Shown piece by piece: positions 16,959 to 25,067 of a stretch of 64,000 bases of DNA (the stretch's first letter is position 1; each line of letters starts with the position of its first letter). Position numbers and translations under genes: made by a program. The notes beneath the pieces were generated by a model. That model did no database searches, had not been told where the DNA came from, and saw only the letters and a program-made list of their open reading frames with translations. Source of the stretch: Marinobacter maritimus (GTDB lineage Bacteria > Pseudomonadota > Gammaproteobacteria > Pseudomonadales > Oleiphilaceae); the NCBI RefSeq assembly GCF_007671675.1, contig NZ_VCGW01000002.1, forward strand, positions 1 to 64,000. The letters are read 5' to 3'.

Positions 16959-17396
16959 ATGCCGAAGACGTACATTTCAGTTCTGATGATTACCGCCGGC
17001 CTGCTTCTGAGCGGCTGCCAGAGCCTTCACAAAGAGCCGGACAATAACTTGTACCTGCAACTCGGAGAGCGCACCGGAATCGCCAGTGTTGTGGAAGACC
17101 TGCTCTACCTCATCGTGGACGACGAACGCATCAACGAACAGTTCAAGGGTATGGATGTTGCCCAGTTCCACCGCAACCTAACAGACCAGTTGTGTGAGCT
17201 CAGTGGTGGCCCCTGTGAGTATTCCGGGCGCAAGATGCGGGAGCTGCACGCAGCCATGGGGATTACCGACACCCAGTTTAATGCCCTGGCGGAAAACCTT
17301 ATCCTGGCCATGGAGAAAAACCATGTACCAACAGCAGCGCAGAACCGGCTGATCAAACAACTGCTGCCACTGTACCCGGATATCCGGCATCTTTGA
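16959..17396 (+). CDS. Lipoprotein group 1 truncated haemoglobin
   Basis: A 145-residue protein. A lipobox LLSGC (C20) marks it as a lipoprotein, so the haem domain should face the periplasm, whereas most truncated haemoglobins are cytosolic. The globin part has Tyr50 at the likely B10 position, the GGPCEYSG segment typical of group 1 proteins and the proximal histidine H97 in MRELHAAMGI. Residues C79 and C86 in LCELSGGPC could form a disulphide outside the cytoplasm. GGGGAG precedes the ATG. A role in sensing or detoxifying O2 or NO for the adjacent c-di-GMP phosphodiesterase is an inference from operon structure. Confidence 0.85.
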   Translation: MPKTYISVLMITAGLLLSGCQSLHKEPDNNLYLQLGERTGIASVVEDLLYLIVDDERINEQFKGMDVAQFHRNLTDQLCELSGGPCEYSGRKMRELHAAMGITDTQFNALAENLILAMEKNHVPTAAQNRLIKQLLPLYPDIRHL

Positions 17397-17432
17397 AAAC
17401 CCGGGATAACGAAAACGAGGCGCGACACCAGC

Positions 17433-17663
17433 ATGACTGAAAAAAAAATTGAAATCCTGCCCGGCCGCTATCGGCACTACAAGGGTAAGGATTACGAAGT
17501 GATCGACATTGCCCGCCACAGCGAAACCGAGGAAAAACTGGTCGTTTATCGCTGCCTGTACGGCGATTACAGTCTTTGGGTACGACCACTCTCCATGTTC
17601 CGCGAAACCGTCACCGTTGCAGGAGAGCAAGTTCCGCGCTTTGCGCGTATTGATAACGCCTGA
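17433..17663 (+). CDS. DUF1653 protein
   Basis: A 76-residue soluble protein that matches the small DUF1653 family from end to end: PGRYRHYKGKDYEVIDIARHSETEE, VVYRCLYGDYSLWVRPLSMF. These proteins are widespread, single-domain and uncharacterised. It is 36 bases downstream of the haemoglobin gene and could be its last co-transcribed partner, although nothing functional links them. Confidence 0.85.
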   Translation: MTEKKIEILPGRYRHYKGKDYEVIDIARHSETEEKLVVYRCLYGDYSLWVRPLSMFRETVTVAGEQVPRFARIDNA

Positions 17664-17777
17664 TCATTACACAAGCCCTTTGACTAAGCCGGTCAATTAC
17701 TGCACATTACCGCGTTTTCATGATGCCTGCCTTCGCGAGAAGGCCGGATAACCAATACCCCTACCCGGAGTTTTCCC

Positions 17778-19100
17778 ATGAATGCCGTTGTTGCCGCGGT
17801 GCTGATCATGCTCGTGCTGAGTTTGGCCCGCATCCACGTTGTTGTTGCCCTTATCGTCGGCGCCGTCTGTGGTGGCCTGATCGCCGGACTGTCCCTGGAA
17901 GCCACCATTGAAGCCTTTAACAACGGCCTCGGCGGTGGTGCTACCGTTGCGCTTTCGTATGCGACCCTTGGCGCCTTCGCCGTTGCTATCGGCAAATCCG
18001 GCCTGGCCCATGCACTGGCAGACAAGACCCTCGCTATGGTTGGCCAGCAAGAAAACAGCGCGGCGGCCAAAAGCGTGCGCTACATGATCATCGGCGTGCT
18101 GATCCTGATCGCCCTGTCGTCACAGAATATCCTGCCTATCCACATCGCATTCATTCCGCTGGTCGTTCCGCCCATGCTCTACGTGATGGCCAAACTGAAA
18201 ATGGATCGCCGGCTCGTCGCCTGTGCGCTCACCTTTGGCTTGATCACACCCTACATGTTCCTGCCCATCGGCTTCGGCGGCATCTACCTGAACGACATCC
18301 TGATGGCCAAAATCAGCACCAACGGCGGCGAAACAGAAGGCCTGAGCGTTATGCACGCCATGGCCCTGCCAGCCCTTGGCATGCTCTGTGGCCTGTTGGT
18401 TGCAGTATTCTTCACCTACCGCGGCGAGCGTGAATACGATCTCGAAGCCATTACCCGCACCGAGCGCGTAAACGTATCCTACAGCTCTGGCACACTGATC
18501 ATGGCCGTTATTGCCATTGTGGTGGCCTTTGTGGTTCAGCTCTGGCTGGGCTCGATGATCCTGGGTGCTCTGGCAGGCTTCCTGCTCTTCAACCTTTCTG
18601 GCGTAGTAAAATGGAAAGAAGCCGATGACCTGTTTACCGAGGGCATGAAAATGCTCGCCATGATCGGCTTCATCATGATCGCGGCTTCGGGTTTTGCAGA
18701 AGTAATGCGTGAAACCGGTGAAATCGCCACTCTGGTACAAAGCTCTGTAGACATAATCGGCAGCAACAAGCCAATGGCCGCGCTTTTGATGCTGGTGGTC
18801 GGCCTGATGATCACCATGGGCATAGGCTCATCCTTCTCGACCATCCCCATCATCGCCGCCCTCTACGTGCCCCTGGCCCTGGAAATGGGCTTCAGCTCCC
18901 TCGCCATCGTCGCCCTCGTCGGCACCGCCGGCGCCTTGGGCGACGCGGGCTCCCCGGCCTCCGATTCCACCCTCGGTCCCACCGCCGGCCTCAACGTAGA
19001 CGGCCAGCACAACCACATCTGGGATTCCGTGGTGCCCACGTTCCTGCACTACAACCTGCCGTTACTCGGCTTTGGGTGGTTGGCGGCTATGGTTCTCTGA
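17778..19100 (+). CDS. Na+/H+ antiporter-family membrane protein
   Basis: A 440-residue transporter with about eleven hydrophobic segments and the Na+/H+ antiporter (NhaC-like) fold. Landmarks are IALSSQNILPIHIAFIPLVVPPML, FGLITPYMFLPIGFGGIYLN and the re-entrant-like GTAGALGDAGSPASDSTLGP near the C terminus. Members of this branch are annotated as Na+/H+ antiporters, but amino-acid transport has also been suggested for relatives. CGGAG lies seven bases before the ATG. A halophilic or marine lifestyle fits. It is followed by a 450-base non-coding region with hairpin repeats. Confidence 0.85.
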   Translation: MNAVVAAVLIMLVLSLARIHVVVALIVGAVCGGLIAGLSLEATIEAFNNGLGGGATVALSYATLGAFAVAIGKSGLAHALADKTLAMVGQQENSAAAKSVRYMIIGVLILIALSSQNILPIHIAFIPLVVPPMLYVMAKLKMDRRLVACALTFGLITPYMFLPIGFGGIYLNDILMAKISTNGGETEGLSVMHAMALPALGMLCGLLVAVFFTYRGEREYDLEAITRTERVNVSYSSGTLIMAVIAIVVAFVVQLWLGSMILGALAGFLLFNLSGVVKWKEADDLFTEGMKMLAMIGFIMIAASGFAEVMRETGEIATLVQSSVDIIGSNKPMAALLMLVVGLMITMGIGSSFSTIPIIAALYVPLALEMGFSSLAIVALVGTAGALGDAGSPASDSTLGPTAGLNVDGQHNHIWDSVVPTFLHYNLPLLGFGWLAAMVL

Positions 19101-19161
19101 TTTAGGGAACTTTGGAGTTTGCCTTCGTTTGTAGCCTGCTGGTTTGGGGGCTGCGAGGTCA

Positions 19162-19236
19162 CGGGGGTACTTTTCTGGCGGAAAAAAGATGTCTGAGCGC
19201 AGCGAGTTGCTTTTTTCCGCCAGAAAAGTACCCCCG
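19162..19236. repeat. Hairpin repeat copy B (conserved-loop family)
   Basis: Perfect 27-bp arms (19162-19188 and 19210-19236) enclose a 21-nt loop (19189-19209) containing TGTCTGAGCGCAGCGAG. The loop is identical to copy C and differs by one base from copy A. The arm sequence (CGGGGGTACTTTTCTGGCGG and seven further bases) differs from copy A, yet pairing is complete. It lies 61 bases after the antiporter stop. Confidence 0.9.
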
Positions 19237-19328
19237 CACCCTCTGAGCAAACAGTACAGATATCTTAGGGAAAAAATGGGGACGGGAAGCGTTCTTAGCA
19301 AGGCTTTTACGGCTGGCAACTCTTAATA

Positions 19329-19356
19329 CCTGAAACCTGAAACCTGAAACCTGAAA
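19329..19356 (+). repeat. Heptamer tandem repeat (CCTGAAA)x4
   Basis: Four exact head-to-tail copies of CCTGAAA, followed by CC, lie between hairpin copies B and C. The seven-base unit is not a multiple of three and lies outside genes. Such a tract is prone to slippage, so copy number may vary between strains. Confidence 0.9.
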
Positions 19357-19436
19357 CCAAGCCATACTGAACGAACCGAACTTCCTTATCTTTTAAACCG
19401 ATCTATCTTCGCAGTAGGAACAAGAGGACGTGGGGA

Positions 19437-19505
19437 GATGTTTTTCTGCCGGGAAAAAAATGTCTGAGCGCAGCGAGTTGTTTTTTCCCAGAAGAAAAAT
19501 ATATC
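19437..19505. repeat. Hairpin repeat copy C (conserved-loop family, decayed arms)
   Basis: The 21-nt loop at 19460-19480 is identical to that of copy B. The arms (about 19437-19459 and 19481-19505) pair imperfectly: TTTTTTCCC on the right matches GGGAAAAAA on the left, followed by two mismatches and a further complementary A/T run. The weaker pairing suggests an older copy whose stem is decaying while the loop is unchanged. Confidence 0.8.
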
Positions 19506-19553
19506 GCCGCGACCTCGCACCCCGCCAAGCCAGCAGGCTACAGTCTTCAATCT

Positions 19554-19805
19554 TTAGTCCTCAGACCCAGCCTTAAAAAAAACAACCTGCTTAACCGTAT
19601 GATCATCGTCGTTGTCGCGCTTGTTAACCCGAGTCTCCAACTCAGGATCAGCAGGCTTCTCGGCATCCGATACCGCATCAGTGAAGCCACAGGCCACACA
19701 CTCGCGAATCTGCTCACCATCATCGTCGGTGAACATCATAATCTTGTCCATCTCCGCACAGCGGGGACAAACGGCACCGGCAATAAAACGTTTTGGGGTC
19801 GCCAT
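19554..19805 (-). CDS. YheV-family zinc-ribbon protein
   Basis: An 83-residue protein with paired CxxC knuckles (C13/C16 and C36/C39), the start TPKRFIAGAVCPRC and the end KQVVFFKAG, all typical of the YheV/DUF2387 family. A small zinc-ribbon protein of unknown role. In many gammaproteobacteria it lies directly downstream of prlC, as it does here (57 bases from the prlC stop, same strand). GGAG precedes the ATG by seven bases. Confidence 0.88.
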   Translation of the reverse strand: MATPKRFIAGAVCPRCAEMDKIMMFTDDDGEQIRECVACGFTDAVSDAEKPADPELETRVNKRDNDDDHTVKQVVFFKAGSED

Positions 19806-19862
19806 AACGTAACTCCAGATTAAAGACCCCGGTGGCCATAACGACCACCGGAGGGGGTTGGA

Positions 19863-21908
19863 TCAGGCGGCTTCGTCCGTCATACCGGTCTGCTTCAGCA
19901 GCGCATCTACCTGCGGCTCGCGGCCACGGAACGCTTTGAACAGCTCCATTGGCTCCTGAGACCCGCCTTTTTCCAGAATGTTCTGCAGGAACGCCATGCC
20001 GGTTTCCGGGTCGAAGATGCCGTTTTCCTCGAATAACGAGAAGGCATCTGCAGCCAGCACTTCCGCCCACTTGTAGCTGTAGTAGCCCGCTGCGTACCCG
20101 CCAGCAAAAATGTGCGAGAACGAGTTCGGGAAACGGTTGAACTCCGGAGAGTCTACCACCGCGATGGTTTCGCGCACTTTGCGGTGCATGTGCAGCGGGT
20201 TGGTGGGGGCCTCTTCGGTGAATTCCGCATGCAGACGGAAGTCGAACAGAGAGAATTCCAACTGCCGCACCATGGCCATGCCGGACTGGAAGTTTTTAGC
20301 AGCCAGCAGTTTCTGCAACAAGTCTTCCGGCAACGGCTCTCCGGTTTCGTGGTGGCTGGCAATCAACGCTAAAGACTCTGGGTTCCAGCACCAGTTTTCC
20401 AGGAACTGGCTGGGCAGCTCTACCGCGTCCCAAGCCACGCCGTTGATGCCGGAAACATCCATGACGTCCACCTGAGTCAACATGTGATGCAGCCCATGGC
20501 CGAATTCGTGGAACAAAGTGGTGACTTCGTCGTGGGTGAGCAGAGACGGTTTGCCGTTCACCGGCGGCGTGAAGTTGCAGGTGAGGAAGGCTACCGGCAG
20601 CTGCAACTGGCCGCGCAGGTTGCGCCAGCGTACCCGGCAGTCGGCCATCCAGGCACCGCCACGCTTGCCCTGGCGGGCGAAAAGGTCGAAGTAGAACCAG
20701 GCAATCGGCTCACCGTTGCGGCTGATGCAGTAGGCGGTGGCATCGTCGTGCCAGGTTTCCACCTCTGGTTTGGCTTCAATCTGTATGTCGAACAGCTTCT
20801 CCGCAACCCGGAACAACCCGGGAACCACTTTATCGACCGGGAACCAGGGGCGGAGGGTTTCGGGGGAGATGTCGTAGCGCTGCTGGCGCAGTTTTTCGCT
20901 GTAGTAGCCTACGTCCCAGGCCTTCAGGTCATCCAGGCCGTACTGGTCTTTCGCGAAGGCTTTGAGCTCAGCATAGTCTTTCTCAGCGACCGGCTTGGAC
21001 TTGGCCGCCAGCTCGTTGAGAAAACCCAGTACTTCGTCGCTGTCCCGGGCCATTTTGGTGGCGAGGGAGCGCTCAGCGTAGTTGTTAAAGCCCAGCAGTT
21101 TTGCCAGGGCATGGCGGCGCTTGAGAATTTCAGCCATAACCTGGGTATTGTCCCAAGTGCCGCCGTCTGGCCCCACATCGGATGCACGGGTAACAAACGC
21201 CTCATAGACCTCGCGGCGCAACTCTCGGTTGTCACAATAGGTCATAACCGGGAAGAAGCTGGGGAAATCCAGGGTAATCACGTAGCCATCCAGCTCTTTC
21301 TGACTGGCGGCCTGTTTCGCGCCTTCAAGAGCGGATTCAGGGATGCCCGCCAGTTCTTCCACATCGGTAATGTGCTTGAACCAGTGCTGGGTGGCGTCCA
21401 GGACGTTATCGCTAAAGCTGTTGGTGAGCTCCGATAGCTCCCGCGAGAGGGCTGCATACTGCTTTTTCTGGGCGTCGGGCAGGTCGACACCCCCAAGGTG
21501 GAAGTCTCGCAAGGTATTATCTACGGATTTGCGCTGGGCTTCGCTCAGTTCGCTGAAATCATCCCGGGCTGCAAGCTTTTTGTAGGCTTCGCACAGGGCG
21601 GTGTTCTGGCTCAACTCGGTGCTGTATTCAGTGAGCTTTTCCAGGCAGTTTTTGTAGACTTTGCGCAGGTCGTCGTTGTTCATGACGCCATTGAGGTGCG
21701 AAATGACGGACCAGGCGTTGCTCAGTTTGTTTTCCAGCGACTGCATGGGCTGGGCCAGAGTGTCCCAGTCGGGGTCTTCGTTTTGAGCCAGGCTGGCGAT
21801 TTTCACGCGGTTTTCGCTGAGAATCTGGTCAATCGCCGTTTCCATGTGCTCGGTGCGAACATGGTCAAACCTTGGCAGCAAATCATCTGTCAGTAACGGG
21901 TTATTCAT
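19863..21908 (-). CDS. prlC: Oligopeptidase A (M3 family metallopeptidase)
   Basis: A cytosolic zinc peptidase of 681 residues that degrades short peptides, including cleaved signal peptides. The zinc-binding motif HEFGH (HExxH, residues 467-471) lies in TTLFHEFGHGLHHMLT, with the third-ligand region ENWCWNPESL further on. The ATG at 21908 has GAAGGGG just upstream. The open frame continues about 69 codons further upstream, but that extension is translated inverted repeat and is not part of the protein. It probably forms an operon with the YheV-family gene. Confidence 0.95.
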   Translation of the reverse strand: MNNPLLTDDLLPRFDHVRTEHMETAIDQILSENRVKIASLAQNEDPDWDTLAQPMQSLENKLSNAWSVISHLNGVMNNDDLRKVYKNCLEKLTEYSTELSQNTALCEAYKKLAARDDFSELSEAQRKSVDNTLRDFHLGGVDLPDAQKKQYAALSRELSELTNSFSDNVLDATQHWFKHITDVEELAGIPESALEGAKQAASQKELDGYVITLDFPSFFPVMTYCDNRELRREVYEAFVTRASDVGPDGGTWDNTQVMAEILKRRHALAKLLGFNNYAERSLATKMARDSDEVLGFLNELAAKSKPVAEKDYAELKAFAKDQYGLDDLKAWDVGYYSEKLRQQRYDISPETLRPWFPVDKVVPGLFRVAEKLFDIQIEAKPEVETWHDDATAYCISRNGEPIAWFYFDLFARQGKRGGAWMADCRVRWRNLRGQLQLPVAFLTCNFTPPVNGKPSLLTHDEVTTLFHEFGHGLHHMLTQVDVMDVSGINGVAWDAVELPSQFLENWCWNPESLALIASHHETGEPLPEDLLQKLLAAKNFQSGMAMVRQLEFSLFDFRLHAEFTEEAPTNPLHMHRKVRETIAVVDSPEFNRFPNSFSHIFAGGYAAGYYSYKWAEVLAADAFSLFEENGIFDPETGMAFLQNILEKGGSQEPMELFKAFRGREPQVDALLKQTGMTDEAA

Positions 21909-21981
21909 GGATCCCCTTCTCAGCAATGAGTTGGTAAAGTAGCGTGACACAAACGACACTAGCGTCTTGGGCCCCGGGAAT

Positions 21982-22092
21982 GGAGTTCGGTTGGAAGGTC
22001 TTTCCAAAACACGCCGTAAATACATCCCTGTAGGCTCGGCTCCGCCATCCATGGCTCCGCACGGTTTTGGAAAGACCTTCCAACCGAACTCC
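21982..22092. repeat. Large inverted repeat between prlC and carbonic anhydrase
   Basis: Perfect 29-bp arms (21982-22010 and 22064-22092) enclose a 53-nt loop with internal structure (GCCATCCATGGC at 22044-22055). Further G/C pairs extend the stem on the outside (CCCCG at 21972 with CGGGG at 22100). It occupies most of the divergent intergenic region. Its loop and arms differ from the conserved-loop hairpins above, so it is a separate repeat type. Confidence 0.9.
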
Positions 22093-22131
22093 CCAAACTC
22101 GGGGAATAATCTCATCTATCGAGTATATGTA

Positions 22132-22674
22132 ATGACGAATGTACGTTCTCACAAGGGTAGCACGCCAAATTTCGGAGCACGCACTCTGGTGGATCCCAGT
22201 GCTGTGGTTATCGGTAATGTTACAACCGGTGACGATTGCTCCATCTGGCCGATGACCGTGGTGCGGGGCGATATGCACAAGATCCGTATCGGCAACCGCT
22301 GCAGCATTCAGGACGGTTCCGTGCTGCATATTACCCACGCCAGTGATTATAACCCGGGCGGTTATCCGCTTACCCTTGGCGACGATGTAACCGTGGGGCA
22401 TAAAGCTCTGCTACATGGCTGCACCATTGGTAGCCGTGTACTGGTGGGTATGGGCTGTATCATTATGGACGGAGCAGTGGTGGAGGATGAGGTGATCGTG
22501 GCTGCGGGCTGTCTGGTGCCGCCTGGGAAGACGCTGGAGTCCGGGCATCTCTATGTCGGCTCACCATGCAAGAAAGCTCGGCCTTTGAGCGAGAACGAGC
22601 GTTCGTTTTTTGCATACACGGCAGCCAATTACGTGAAGCTCAAGGATGAATACCTGACTGAGCTGAAACTATAA
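22132..22674 (+). CDS. Gamma-class carbonic anhydrase-like protein
   Basis: A 180-residue left-handed beta-helix protein of hexapeptide repeats (IGNVTTGDDCSIWPMTVVRGD and following). It carries the histidines of the gamma-carbonic anhydrase zinc site in VLHITHASD and VGHKALLHGC, and belongs to the YrdA/PaaY/CaiE-like group. Some members hydrate CO2, others have lost activity or act on thioesters. The trimer interface would supply the site. The ATG at 22132 is used; upstream in-frame codons fall in the inverted repeat. Divergent from prlC. Confidence 0.9.
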   Translation: MTNVRSHKGSTPNFGARTLVDPSAVVIGNVTTGDDCSIWPMTVVRGDMHKIRIGNRCSIQDGSVLHITHASDYNPGGYPLTLGDDVTVGHKALLHGCTIGSRVLVGMGCIIMDGAVVEDEVIVAAGCLVPPGKTLESGHLYVGSPCKKARPLSENERSFFAYTAANYVKLKDEYLTELKL

Positions 22675-22706
22675 TTCTGGTTAATTTTTGATCGCGTTCG
22701 AGAGGG

Positions 22707-22733
22707 CTTGAAAAATAATCCGGTGTTCATACA
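22707..22733 (+). promoter_or_regulatory. Possible heat-shock (sigma-32-type) promoter
   Basis: CTTGAAA at 22707-22713 matches the sigma-32 -35 consensus. The region 12 bases downstream (TTCATACA) only partly resembles the CCCCAT-type -10. It lies about 120 bases before the Hsp20 gene, where such a promoter would be expected. Confidence 0.3.
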
Positions 22734-22850
22734 TTCGTTAATAGCGGATGTTCACGGATATCCGACCGGCTAAAGCCAGTACGCAGAGCAGTTCCGGGAA
22801 CGAGGCTGATTTTTTCAAATTCGTTTGTGTAGACAATAGAGGAGCTTCTT

Positions 22851-23300
22851 ATGAGCAACCTTACCCGCTGGAACCCGATCAATGAACTTGAAGACCTGAT
22901 GGGTCGTTATAACCGGATGTTTGGCGTGTCACGCACTGGCAGCGAAGGCAAAGACCTGTTCAGTCGCAGTGACTGGGCCCCAGCCGTCGACATCAAGGAA
23001 ACGGACAACGCCTTCACCATAGAGGCAGAATTGCCAGGTATGGACAAAAAGGACGTGAAGGTAACCGTGCGCGACGGCGTGCTATCCATTGAGGGAGAGC
23101 GGAAGCATGAGGAAAAATCCGATGACAAAAAGGTGCATCGCGTTGAGCGTTTCTATGGCAGCTTCATGCGCCGCTTCACATTGCCGGAAAATGTTGACGA
23201 CAATAGTGTGAAAGCCAATTTCAAGGATGGCCTGTTGACGCTCACCATACAGAAGGCAGAGCCGAAAGAGCCCAAAGCCATTGAGGTAGACGTACAGTAA
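22851..23300 (+). CDS. Hsp20/alpha-crystallin small heat-shock protein
   Basis: A 149-residue ATP-independent chaperone that holds unfolding proteins in the cytosol. An N-terminal arm (NLTRWNPINELEDLMGRYNRMFG) is followed by the alpha-crystallin domain with EAELPGMDKKDVKVTV, LSIEGERKHEE and the conserved FKDGLLTLTIQKAE end. A C-terminal IEV tail motif serves for oligomerisation. GAGGAG lies six bases upstream of the ATG. A strong terminator follows, so it is monocistronic. Confidence 0.95.
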   Translation: MSNLTRWNPINELEDLMGRYNRMFGVSRTGSEGKDLFSRSDWAPAVDIKETDNAFTIEAELPGMDKKDVKVTVRDGVLSIEGERKHEEKSDDKKVHRVERFYGSFMRRFTLPENVDDNSVKANFKDGLLTLTIQKAEPKEPKAIEVDVQ

Positions 23301-23324
23301 CTCACTTCACTTTTTGTGATTGAT

Positions 23325-23364
23325 GCTGTGGCCGGGAGTCAGCTCCCGGCCACAGCTTTTTTTT
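23325..23364 (+). terminator. Intrinsic terminator after hsp20
   Basis: A perfect 14-bp GC-rich stem (23325-23338 with 23343-23356), a TCAG loop and a run of eight T follow the hsp20 stop by about 25 bases. Confidence 0.95.
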
Positions 23365-23508
23365 GCTCGGTAAGGTTTAAACTGGTAGCGATTGCGAATT
23401 ATATCGGGCCACACGATACATAACTTACCAAGGCGTAAACGAAAGGTCTGAACAGCAGTCTGAAGCCGTATGTCTCGTATCCACGAGCGCTAATGGAGAG
23501 CGTGCATC

Positions 23509-25059
23509 ATGATGCTGTTCTGGCTGCTGCTACTTAACAGTCTGTTTTTAATTCCGGCTCTGGCCTTGCCGGGCGCCATGCCCTGGCTATCAATTGAGGC
23601 AATCGGACTTTGGGCTCTGTGCTGTCTGCAGCCGAACCCATATCGGCGTCACCCCATCACCACGGCCCTGGCGGTCATCTACAGTGGATTGGCATTCTTG
23701 GTGCTTGCGGACGCGCTCGTTCGTGAAAGCCTGGGGCGTGGACTGAATCTGTACCTGGAGCTCAGATTGCTGGGTGCCGCCTGGAACCTTTTGGAAACCA
23801 ATCTGGGCACACTGATTGCGATTCTGGCTCTTGTGCTTCTCGCGGGCCTTCTGGCAAGCCTGGGCTGGCTGTTTCATACAAGCCTGCAGCGTCTGGGCTA
23901 TCACTCGCGGGGAAATCCTGCCAAGCCGGTTTTGCTGGTGGCAGGCCTCGTTATTGCAGGAGCGGCAACGCCCCTTATCGGCAGCCCGGCGCTGGCGTTC
24001 GTGGCCAATCAGGCGTCTCTGGTGATTCATACCCACCGGACGACCGAGGCCTTTGCCGAGCAACTTCGGAATCAGCCGGGGGCTGGTCCAAATCCGCAAC
24101 CCTTGGCGCGGCTGGCCGGTAAAGATGTGATTCTGGGCTTTCTTGAATCCTATGGCGTATCCACCCTGACAGACGATCGCTACCATTCAATGATCGATCA
24201 AAGCCTTGAATCAATGGCCAGGGAACTGGACTCGGCAGGCCTGACCGTCGTAACCGGACGGCTGCAATCGCCTGTCCAGGGGGGGCAATCCTGGCTTGGG
24301 CACCTCTCGGTGCTTAGTGGGCAATGGGTTCATAACCAGCTCGCCTACGAGACTTTCCTCAGTAGCAGCTATCCAACCCTTGTCGACGACTTTCGCAGCA
24401 CCGGCCATAAGACGTTGGCGGTGATGCCGGCTATCACCAAAGCTTGGCCCGAGGGCCGGCTACTAAGGTACGAGCACATCTACGGTCATGACGATATGGA
24501 TTATCAGGGGCCTGCCTTCAACTGGGTGACCATGCCGGATCAGTACACCTGGCGCTGGTTTCAGAAGCTGCGGGAACAGACACCAGAACCACTGTTCGCA
24601 GAGCTTGCGTTGATCAGCAGTCATGCACCCTGGGTTCCGATCCTGCCGGTTATCGAGGATTGGAATAGCATTGGCACCGGACAGGTGTTCGAGCGCTGGA
24701 AGGGAGCGGGAGAAACGCCTGTGTCTCTTTGGCGTGATCCCGGCCGCGTCCGTCACCACTATGCCCAGGCAATCGCTTATACGCTGACCGTTGCCAGTGG
24801 CTTCGCAGCCCGATATGTAGAAGAGAACACTTTGATGATCATTCTTGGCGATCATCAACCCGCCCCACTGATAACCGGCGAGAACGCCAGTCGGGATGTC
24901 ATCGTCCACATCATCAGTGGCGATCCGGCGCTGGTTACACCGTTTCTATCCGGCGAGCTGCCAGGATTCCAGCTCGGCACCAGGCCCGACCTCCAAACGA
25001 TGGGCGCCTCCATGAGCCAACTCCGGCCATTTCTGCACCGGCAATATGGCACTCTTTAA
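23509..25059 (+). CDS. Sulfatase/alkaline-phosphatase-fold membrane protein
   Basis: A 516-residue protein with four to five N-terminal membrane segments (about residues 1-170) and a periplasmic alkaline-phosphatase-superfamily domain, arranged as in LTA synthase and phosphoethanolamine or glycerol-phosphate transferases. Visible sites are the likely nucleophile region FLESYGV (S214) and the metal-site GDHQPAP near residue 447. Homologues modify envelope glycans or lipids by phosphotransfer; the donor and acceptor here are unknown. It starts about 145 bases after the hsp20 terminator and converges with the PA4642-like gene. No lipid A or glycan genes flank it. Confidence 0.8.
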   Translation: MMLFWLLLLNSLFLIPALALPGAMPWLSIEAIGLWALCCLQPNPYRRHPITTALAVIYSGLAFLVLADALVRESLGRGLNLYLELRLLGAAWNLLETNLGTLIAILALVLLAGLLASLGWLFHTSLQRLGYHSRGNPAKPVLLVAGLVIAGAATPLIGSPALAFVANQASLVIHTHRTTEAFAEQLRNQPGAGPNPQPLARLAGKDVILGFLESYGVSTLTDDRYHSMIDQSLESMARELDSAGLTVVTGRLQSPVQGGQSWLGHLSVLSGQWVHNQLAYETFLSSSYPTLVDDFRSTGHKTLAVMPAITKAWPEGRLLRYEHIYGHDDMDYQGPAFNWVTMPDQYTWRWFQKLREQTPEPLFAELALISSHAPWVPILPVIEDWNSIGTGQVFERWKGAGETPVSLWRDPGRVRHHYAQAIAYTLTVASGFAARYVEENTLMIILGDHQPAPLITGENASRDVIVHIISGDPALVTPFLSGELPGFQLGTRPDLQTMGASMSQLRPFLHRQYGTL

Positions 25060-25067
25060 AATCGCCC

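Larger units (their letters stand above)
19101..19553. other. Non-coding, repeat-rich intergenic region
   Basis: About 450 bases between the convergent antiporter and yheV-like genes hold no credible gene. They contain two conserved-loop hairpins (19162-19236 and 19437-19505) and a four-copy heptamer tandem repeat (19329-19356). Short open frames here, including one beginning MSERSELL on the plus strand, arise from the hairpin loop and arms. Confidence 0.8.

Noticed and set aside
19144..19326. Short open frame starting MSERSELL across hairpin B
   Set aside because: The sequence is the translated hairpin loop and arm; the same peptide arises at every copy of the repeat.
20484..21437. A 317-codon frame opposite prlC
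   Set aside because: Antisense shadow caused by codon bias of prlC; no family features.
21909..22115. N-terminal extension of prlC by 69 codons
   Set aside because: It is translated inverted repeat, and the internal ATG at 21908 has a good ribosome-binding site and the normal family start.
21967..22131. N-terminal extension of the carbonic anhydrase by 55 codons
   Set aside because: It is also translated inverted repeat; family members begin near the ATG at 22132.
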